DNA of 64,000 nt from assembly GCA_033064195.1 (NCBI GenBank), contig JARBJD010000012.1:554663-618662 (forward strand). Reading direction: 5' to 3'. Numbering within the stretch: the stretch's first letter is position 1; each line of letters begins with the position of its first letter. Positions 56,167 to 64,000 of this stretch are shown one piece after another. The translations under genes were made by a program, and so were the position numbers. Under the pieces are notes generated by a model. It saw only the letters and a program-made list of their open reading frames with translations. It was not told where the DNA came from and did no database searches. The DNA is from Blattamonas nauphoetae. Its lineage: Eukaryota; Preaxostyla; Oxymonadida.

Positions 56167-56367
56167 ATTTCATCTCACTTTGTCCTATTTTTTGAAATCA
56201 TTTCTTCGATCGAAACTTTTCGGTGAACCATCGAGCCTGCAAGCTAATATTACATTTTTTGCATGATATTCAAGACACACGCCGACTAAAATCAATAGAT
56301 ACGGATTTCTTTGAGACCAGGTATCTAGATATTAAACTTGGGCCTGATCAAAACTTGAACATCGAAA

Positions 56368-58021
56368 ATGAGTTTGCCGTGCAATTTCCTTTCTATTTCC
56401 ATCAATTTCTTCTTTTTACAGGCAAATTCCTCGCTTTTCTCAAGCCAGTCTTGAAGTTCGTGCCGGAGGTCCAGAAACCGGCCAGAATGGTTTCTTCTCT
56501 TTATCTCAGTCATCACAAATCTTTTGACCTTGCTTCAACTTTTTTCGTCTTCACTACTCTGAAATATATTGTAGGTGCCTTTCAGATCCAAACTTCTGTG
56601 GACATTCGCCACATTGTCACTGTTTTTGCTCTATAGCAGAATTCCACTCGTTGGTCTTGGAACTGCAAAGGGATCCGATCCATTCTACTGGATGAGAGCA
56701 ATCATGGCATCCAACAGAGGTTTTTCTTCTGATTTTTCTATCCTACTCACTTTTTCCTCTTCAATCAACTTCCACTGTTATCACAGGAACCCTCATGGAA
56801 CTCGGTATCTCCCCAATCCTCACATCTGGCATGATCATGCAATTGCTCCAGGGGACAGGAATTATCAAGATCGATATGGGAAACAAGTCAGAACGTGCCC
56901 TCTTCAACTCAGCTCAAAAACTGATGGGTCTCCTTTTCACCGTTTTCCAGGCTGTTGCTTATGTGCTCTCTGGCGTGTATGGACCCTTCCGCGAGCTGGG
57001 TTTCTTCACAGCATTCCTGATCACCCTCCAACTTTCCATGTCTGGATTCTGCATCACCCTTCTCGTTTGGCACTTCTCTTTCTTCATTGCCACATTTTAG
57101 GATGAACTCCTCCAGAAAGGATACGGTCTTGGAAGCGGTATCTCGATCTTCATCGCCACAAACACCTGCGAGAACATCGTCTGGCAATGCTTCTCTCCCA
57201 ACACGTACAACTTCGGCCGTGGAACAGAATTCGAAGGGTGTTTGATTGCCCTCGTCCATCTCCTTATTACACGTGCTGATAAGGGACAGGCGCTCGTTGA
57301 GGCGTTCACCAGACAGAACCTGCCAAATGTGGGGTCCTTCCTCTCCACCATCATTGTGTTCATCCTGGTTGTGTACTTCCAAGGTGTCCGTGTTGAGATT
57401 TCATTGAGCAGCAAGCAAGCTCGGAACTACCAGGGCAGCTACCCCATCAAGCTGTTCTACACATCCAACACGCCCATCATCCTCCAATCCTCCCTCATGT
57501 CCCTCGTTGGCTTCATCTCGCAGATGCTCTACAATGCATTCCCCAAAAACTTCATCGTCAACCTCATCGGAAGATGGGTCAAGAGCGAGTACAGCAGCCA
57601 GCCTCAACCAGAATCGGGTCTCGTGTACTACATCACCCAACCGAGCTCCTTCAGCGAAATTGCTCAAGATCCACTCCACTTCATCATCTACCTCGTCTTC
57701 ACAGTCGTTGTCTCCGGCTTCTTCTCCAAGATGTGGGTCGGTGTTTCTGGATCCTCGGCGAAGGATGTTGCTCAACAACTCAAATCACAGGGCATGCAAA
57801 TCAAGGGACACCGTGACGAGAACATGGTCCATGAGCTGAACAGATACATCCCCATTGCCGCTTCCTTTGGTGGAATGTGCATTGGACTCTTCACTATCGT
57901 TGCTGACCTCCTCGGGTGCATGGGGTCAGGCACAGGTATCCTCCTTGCTGTCACCACAGTGTACGACCTCTTCGAGACCATCATCAAGGAGAGTGCCGAA
58001 ACTGGATTGTTCAACTTCTAA
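56368..58021 (+). CDS. SEC61A: SEC61 alpha, protein translocation channel
   Basis: The pore-forming subunit of the ER translocon. The first exon holds only ATG and A; a GTTTGC donor follows and exon 2 begins at 56422, giving [21 protein letters not shown]. The remaining exons spell family blocks: [122 protein letters not shown] and [16 protein letters not shown]. One intron near 57066-57101 is exactly 36 nt. The ten transmembrane spans are as expected. It and RPAP1 converge with about 215 bp between stops. Confidence 0.97.
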
Positions 58022-58237
58022 AATTCTGTCTGACTCCAATTCACACCTCGTGAAGAGGAGTAAACACCTCACTTTCATTCATGTTTGTCTCTATTCACGT
58101 TTTATCCCAGAATCTTGATAAATTATAAATCACTATCCAATATTGCGACATTATGGACAGGGGCGAGTTTCAAATTGCATCGAGACAATTTCTTGAAGTG
58201 TTCTTATGAAACGAAAAAGAATCCTTTGGAGAATATC

Positions 58238-61200
58238 TCATGTGGAACCGTTTAATTGTGAGAAAATTGCTGCCATGATTCGGACTGCATTTGGAGAATA
58301 CTTTTCACTGGCACTTTCGATTCTCTTTTCCAACAATCCTTTCTTCTGATCAGTGAAGTCGCTGTCGAGGACTTTCGTCGCAAAAGTTTGCAGATCAAAC
58401 CCAGGAAGCGAATCAAACTGCGAGAAGGAGGCCATCGGACAGTATTTGAAGATGTCGATGAGGACAGTGGGTTTTTCCAACCCCAATCGCTCCAAAAGTG
58501 CAAAGCGCTGCATCGGAGAAGGAGTCGACTCCGTTGGCGGGTGTGATCGAGAAGTGGATTGTGGGAACACAGTCTTCATCGTCGAGTAGAAACATTCATC
58601 GAAGTCAGCGAAGAGGTACGACGAGATTTGGTGGATCGCAAGCATGTACACCCAGCCGAAGTTCTCAAGCGTGAGCGGGCTGAAGTGGTTGGTGTTTAAC
58701 ACAAAATCCACGATGCCGGTGTCGAGTGTGGGGTGGTGGATAATCGGCTCGAAGATGAGTGCTTTTGTCTCTGTTTTGAAGCATCCGTCGAAGAGCCGCC
58801 ATGATGTCGAGAAGGTTCGTGCAATTGCGGGGTCGTCTTTCACAATCTGCCACCATTCTGTTCGGACAGGGGGCCACACAGAAGTGAGAAAGAAGAAGAG
58901 AAGATCAGCAGAGACGATTGGATGAGTGAGGAGGAGCTTGGACAATTTATGAGGGAGAAGCGAATCAACAATGGTCGGTGAATGCAGATGAGCAAGTGAT
59001 GCCAACACTGTCGTGGAATCGTTGAATGAACTAGTGTCTTCCAGAAGGTGAGGATTCTTCGAGAGAGTCGAAAAGAAGGCCGCCACGAGTGAGGAAGACC
59101 CAGCCCATTGGACAAACGATGTGAGATGTGCTGGTAGAATATTCGCGATCGAATGGAGAGCTGTCTTTGTCAAAGAAGTTGGGAAGATCCAGCTGAGTGT
59201 CAGAGGAAAGAGTGGTGAGAGTGGTTGTTTTGAACTGTGCAACGTGTCAGACGATCGAGGGAGAACTAATGATGCGATGGGTATCACAGAAACGACTGGG
59301 CTGGCTGATGTTGTCGACTGTGATACCGAATCGAACAAAACGAACAGTTTTTGGACCTGGGCCGGTTTGACAGACGGAGAGGCGGCTGAAACCATCGCCA
59401 GAATCAGATCTGCTGCTGTGTCGTACGTCTGTCCTGTCACATGCAGATGCAACTTGTCCATAACGACAAGCGTGTTGAGTGCAAGTCTCCAGGCGTTGTG
59501 CAGAGACGAGAGCCGGACACGACGAGTGTGGGTTGTCGGGTAGAGTGTCCTCAGTCCGGCGTGAGTGTCTTGAGGGATCGGTGGGGCTTGGTCCAGGACG
59601 AGAAACGGGTCTGAGTTGTATGTTCCGAGATATGGCGTCTTTTTCAGTTGGGTTGATTGGGTGGCGAGGATGGAATCTGTGTACGGGCGGAGAGAGCGGA
59701 GATGACGATCGAAGAGACCGAATGATTCTTCGATGAGTGACGAGATGAATGTTTGGTTCAGAGGAGGGACAACAATCTGGACGGTGTCTGGCCGCGGTTG
59801 GAAGGAGAGGGTGGTATGGAGGAGGTCGAGAGATGAAGAGAGGAATGACACAACTGTGGAGGAGTTCGGGATGAACATGGGGAGAAGAGGGAATGCACTG
59901 ATTGCGAATACATTGGATGAGAGAGCTGGGTGAGGAGGGGCTGGATTTGCGGAACTGAGTTGGCTGATGCTTTCCGGGTGGGACTTGCGGAGAGCCCCAA
60001 AAACCTCAAAAGTGTTCGAGACGAATGATGATGAAGAATTGTTGAAAAGTGTGATGAGTGGAGCAACCACGCCTCGGATGAGAGTCGGAAGAAATGATGA
60101 TGCAAACGAATCGAGTGGAACTGCGGCAAGGGCTTCATTCAACAGAGAGAAAAGTGGAGTGAGGAATTGTTGTGTCAGGAATACATTCTCTCGTGTTTGT
60201 TCTCCGATTGATGTCTCGAAAAGTCGAATGAGAGATGGAAGAATGATATCGATGAAAGGAAGAAGTGATGTGGGGCTCATTCGGAGCGGGGAAGCTTCCT
60301 CGAGACCTGACACATGGCGAAAGAGCTCCGAGATCAGCTGGCACACACCCTTCACGTGGCAGAGTCCAATCTGAACTGTGTCGTCGATCTCCTTCTGAGA
60401 CTGAATCGCCTGCAGAATGAGTCGAACATTCTGCGCAAATGGCTCTCGGAACGTCTCAAGGAAGGTGAATGGGTTGTTCTCCAAATCGTCGATGAGAACG
60501 AGGGACTCCATCAGGTTCTCTGCGTCATCCTTCGTTTCAAAGACGAGATCTTCCGCATCCCCTGTCTTCTTCTCCTGTGGTTCTGGTGGGCTTGTGATGG
60601 GAAGATTGGGTGGGGGTTGTTTTCCATGTTGAAGGAGAGGAGCAAGATGGGCGAGGAAGGAGTACGAAAGAGAGACGAGTGACCGAATCAGATTTGATGA
60701 GACAAACAGTCCGGGGAGAAGAATGAAGCGGAGGACGTTCGTTGACAACTGAAGAAAGATGGACGGTTCCTGAACCGAGTTCCGTCTGAGAAGGAGAATG
60801 AACAATCTGAGGCCTCTGAGTCGGCAGAGGGAGGGCTCAAGTTGTGTGTTGTTTGGTTTGGGCATCTGCTCAAAAACTGTCTTCTTTATTTCCTCAATCA
60901 ACCTCGAGCATTTCAGGATTCTGTTCGCCGAAGACTCGGAGTGTCTCGCGAAGAGTAAGAGGAGAGAGAAGAGAAGATGGACAGGCACATCCCGAGAAAG
61001 GAGAACAGCAAATCGTTCCAGAATCCCAGTCTCCAGAAATCCTGCGATCACGTCCACTTTCCCGAGCTCCGCCAGATCAGGCTCCTCCTTCTCGTCGTCG
61101 TAATTGGCAGTGTTGTTCTCCTCTTCCAGTTTCTTTTCGTATTCCTCTCCTTCCTTCGTTTTGATGTCGAAGAGAAGCATTGCATTCTGACCGTCTTCCA

Positions 61201-62205
61201 TCAACTCCACACTCGTCTCCTCGTCACAGTCGCTTTCTTGAAGGGCCTCGTCACTCACCCCACACAGGGCACAGATCGTGCGAATCGTCATTGAGACAAT
61301 GTTCATATTTGTTGAGTCCAGACACCACCGGAGGAGAAGAACTCCGTCAAAGGCGAGGAAGGTTGTGATGGGTGAGATTGTTTCTTTTGGTATCGGAGTC
61401 GGGATGATAGATTTTGGGTGATGAGAATTAAGTTCGGCTGAACGTGCACGTCTGAATGTGTTCAAAAGTGTTTGGATGGCAGTTAGTCTTTGTGGGGCGA
61501 AAGAGGACCCGGAAAGCCTCATCAATTCGAGGATTGTGTATCCCGCTCTCGACGGTTCGTCTCCATGATGAAACAACCCGCTGTGCGATGGAATCGAACT
61601 TGAGTCTTCGAATGAAATCAATTTTCCGTCAAATCCGTATCGAAAAGATGAGGTATTGTCGTCTTTGTCTTGGATGGAAACATCTTTAGTCCATGCTAAT
61701 TTGTCCATCTCGGATTTTGGAAGCTGAAATAACGATGGATTGTGAAGTTGCTCAAGTGTAGGCTGCAGAGTCTGTTTCGTGTGTTCAGGTTGTGTTGAAG
61801 GTTTGAGTGGAGGAACGTCTCCAGACAATGGAGGGTTGGTCAGGTGAATTGGCTTCTTTGTATGAGTTTGATGTTCAGTTTTCTGGGAAAAGTACCGAAG
61901 AAATCCCTGAAGAACATCTGGAGGAAGCTTTGACTCGAGTTCTTTTTTTGCTTCCATTTTCTCTTCATGTGTCATTTGATTGAACAGAACTGTTGCTTCT
62001 GATTGATCACGAGGCGATTTTGAGTCTTTTAAGACTTTTGAATGTTGAGTAAACGGGTTGTCTGGATCATTGCGATGAAATATCTGAGGAAAACCATTTT
62101 GCGTTACTAACAGAGGTAAAGTGTGAATAGAATGGTAAAACCAATTCTTTCAGTGGGACTATCGTCTGACTCGCTATCTGAATGTTCGATAATATCCCCA
62201 AGCAT
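58238..62205 (-). CDS. RPAP1: RPAP1, RNA polymerase II-associated protein
   Basis: RPAP1 helps assemble RNA polymerase II and import it to the nucleus. The first exon starts MLGDIIEHSDSESDDSPTER at 62205 and is spliced (36-nt intron near 62115-62150) to TQNGFPQIFHRNDPDNPF and QMTHEEKMEAKKELESKLPP, the RPAP1 N-terminal helical motif. RYGFDGKLISFEDSS, with its family-typical glycine, and YTILELMRLSGSSFAPQRL (the RPAP1 C-terminal domain start) follow. The rest is a long HEAT-like helical region of about 900 residues in one exon. The match is confident. Length (about 1,290 residues) is typical. Confidence 0.88.
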
Positions 62206-62640
62206 TGACAGGATTATCAGTCAAAATATTCTGGGACGATCCAGTCAACTCTTTTGAGCAGGGTTCTCTGAAATCCTCTCAAATGCGACAACGTGGTTTT
62301 TTGGCAACACCGCACTTGACGGGTCGCAAAACTCTCAGTTGTGACAAAAAATGGGTGACGCTGGGAATTGAACCTTCGTCCTTGGCTTTCTATGTGGGAC
62401 AATATTTTTGACATCATCGTTCAAAACCTAGAATGGACAATTTCTCAAAATCCGTACATCCTTCACCAATTGAGATGATATGTATTCTTTAATTGAGATT
62501 CTTGAAGTTTTGATCTCCAAGACTGCTCAACTTTCCGATGTGGTGTGATCGAACCATAATTGTGATATTCTGTCAGAGATTTTCTGAAAAGGGCGTTTTC
62601 CGATTTCGCTGTCTGTCTACTGCAGTTTTGTCATGAATAA
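62206..62640. other. Divergent spacer
   Basis: Between RPAP1 and the acyltransferase. A B-box-like GGTTCAATTCC is present on the minus strand near 62361-62371, but without a paired acceptor or A box it is not a tRNA. Nothing else is recognised. Confidence 0.4.
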
Positions 62641-64000
62641 AATTGCCATCAGTATTTTGGATACAGTATGTTCTCTCTATTTTGTCATCTCACATCAATC
62701 TAACATATTTGGCTTCTCCGTCGTTTTTCGCGTTGTTCCTCCTCTATCTCACCTGTATGCTCATTTTTCTTTCTTCTATCTCTCTCTCCCAGCAAGACAT
62801 CCTCACAGTGCTCAACACTTTCTCCTTCCAACGTCCCTTCCCTCAGCTGAGAAAAGCTCAGTGCTTCCCCCCATCACAGGCTGTGAAGAAAGAAGTGAGA
62901 TAAAACTCGGTGTGCTCTGCCCTCTAATCTTTGCATCTCTTTGAACATCTCTCAGTCAGCATATCTGCATCCTCGTTGACCAAGCACCCTCCCACACGTC
63001 TTCACTCCTCTCTCGCCCAACCTCGCCCCCCCCTGCCATCAGAGGTTCGATCTTTCCTTCCCTCATTGTAGCTTTTCCGTTCGATCATTTCACGTGATGG
63101 AAACTTCGCCTGTGTTGTCATTTCCACGGGATGGATGAAGAACATCAGACAAACGTTCAACACAACAGCCATGACCAATCTGACAGTACCCATTTCAACG
63201 TTCATGTGAAAGACTTCGGCAGATTGTTTGTGTGCCTCTACCCACTTTTCATCCCCCTCATCCTCCATCACTGTCTTCCATTCCTCCCAACTTCTCCTTC
63301 ACTCTCATTTCTGTTCCTATAGGGCGTCAATTTCCTCAACAGCTGACTGGACAAACTCACGAGAGCTCTTTCCGAAGCAGGCTATGTCGAGCGGAAGTAT
63401 CAGAACGCTGCCCCTGTGTGTCCCTCAATCTCTCTCATTCTTTCTTTTCTTCATACTTCTTTTCTCGTCTAGGTTAGTATGATTGGAGACTCGTCAACGT
63501 CTTCGGTCACGTCGCCACTGCGTATTACGAGGATCTCAAAACGCGAGACGAACCCGCCTTCCGCGCGTGTGTCCCCTCTTCCCCATTCCTCACAGTAACA
63601 ACAACAAGAAGGTCGTGCTGTGCGGGCACAGTACAGATGACATTATCACCTACCGCTTTCTGACAAGTAGCGTCGTAGACCAGTCCTGGATAGACACATA
63701 CATCTTTGCTGTCATCACTTCGGGTGCTCCCTTCGGTGGTGCTCCAATGGCGGATGGGTTTTCAGCGTCACCACGAAAGTGACTGTTCTCATGGGTATGC
63801 TGGGAGAGCTGAGCCTTCTTTAGGTATTATTGATGATTCACACCATTTTCTGTTGTACTTCGTTCATTCTTTGTCGTTCTTTCCATCGCAGGTAGAGCAT
63901 CCACAATCAGTACTCTGACGCAAGATTGCGCCTGTCTGCACTGGATGATCCCCAACAAGAACACCTTCGACGACGACTTTGCGTCGTTGTCCGCTCAGCG
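62641..64000 (+). pseudogene. LCAT/PDAT-like acyltransferase, partial, frame damaged
   Basis: Resembles the LCAT family (lecithin:cholesterol acyltransferase, PDAT, lysosomal phospholipase A2), which transfers acyl chains from phospholipid. I see TGWMKNIRQTFN, then FNVHVKDFGRLF and GVNFLNS, LDKLTRALSEAGYVERKYQN, AAPYDWRLVNVFGHVATAYY, and KKVVLCGHSTDDIITYRFL near the catalytic Ser, followed by SGAPFGGAPM. Exons are cut by short introns (63230-63322, about 63415-63478 and 63570-63599). Two things are wrong. The frame of the WMKNIR block (63132) and of the VKDFG block (63206) differ with no intron between. And a TGA (63344-63346) interrupts the frame between NFLNS and LDKL. The lipase motif GHSTD also lacks the usual Gly. 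The gene runs off the window. It may be a pseudogene, or a real gene with assembly indels. The 5' exons (62641-62910) are not recognised. Confidence 0.55.

Noticed and set aside
62300..62410. tRNA-like B box on the minus strand near 62361-62371
   Set aside because: The implied acceptor and T stems do not pair, and no A box lies at the right distance.
1..64000. Defence system, CRISPR array, rRNA cluster or secondary-metabolite genes
   Set aside because: None seen: no regular spacer repeats, no rRNA-like sequence and no multi-gene biosynthetic cluster.

Overview
This window is nuclear DNA from a gene-dense unicellular eukaryote. Nearly every locus is a recognisable eukaryotic gene broken by short GT-AG introns, many about 28-50 nt long. 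The standard stop codons are used. SPAG6/PF16, a central-pair protein of motile axonemes, is present, so the organism very probably builds a flagellum. Standard code, very short introns and high gene density would fit a free-living or commensal protist, for instance a metamonad such as an oxymonad. That placement is inference; no rRNA or other phylogenetic marker settles it.

Layout. 0-13.7 kb: glycerolipid acyltransferase (GPAT3/4/9 type), a spacer with a Pol III-like element and a long inverted repeat, two poorly supported membrane ORFs, ESF1 (18S rRNA processing), a TBC Rab-GAP, a UBE3A-like HECT ubiquitin ligase with an AZUL finger, a Ser-rich orphan, GET4 and a ZNF830-like protein without its zinc finger. 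13.9-24.8 kb: a 5.4-kb gene for a giant coiled-coil/acidic/armadillo-like protein, SPAG6, DUS1-type tRNA dihydrouridine synthase and a transcriptional-type cyclin. 24.8-38.8 kb: proteasome beta-1 (beta6), an acidic orphan, an oxysterol-binding protein-related protein, thioredoxin, a coiled-coil orphan, PTPA, a TPR protein, a free-standing GNL3 N-terminal (Grn1) domain and HMG-CoA reductase. 39.4-44.7 kb: a Ser-rich orphan, a gene-poor spacer carrying a complete 970-bp non-autonomous hAT-type transposon with 12-bp terminal inverted repeats and an 8-bp target duplication, then ribosomal protein L5. 44.9-64 kb: importin-5-like karyopherin, CNOT11, PAP2 lipid phosphatase, a coilin-like protein, proteasome PSMD4/RPN10, SEC61 alpha, RPAP1 and, at the right edge, a partial LCAT/PDAT-like acyltransferase whose reading frame looks damaged.

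The genes are not arranged as operons. They are mixed housekeeping functions: protein turnover (HECT E3, PSMB1, PSMD4), membrane insertion and secretion (GET4, SEC61A), RNA and ribosome biogenesis (ESF1, Grn1 protein, L5, DUS1, CNOT11, RPAP1, coilin-like), and lipid metabolism (GPAT, ORP, HMGR, PAP2, LCAT-like). Neighbours often lie only 50-250 bp apart, and several pairs are convergent or divergent with almost no spacer. The most distinctive elements are the hAT-type element, the Pol III-box element beside a 26-bp inverted repeat, the domain-truncated nucleostemin and ZNF830 relatives, and the giant orphan. I did not find a defence system, CRISPR array or other clearly new multi-gene system. 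Multi-exon coordinates below run from start codon to stop codon and include introns; splice sites were inferred by eye from frame and family similarity.
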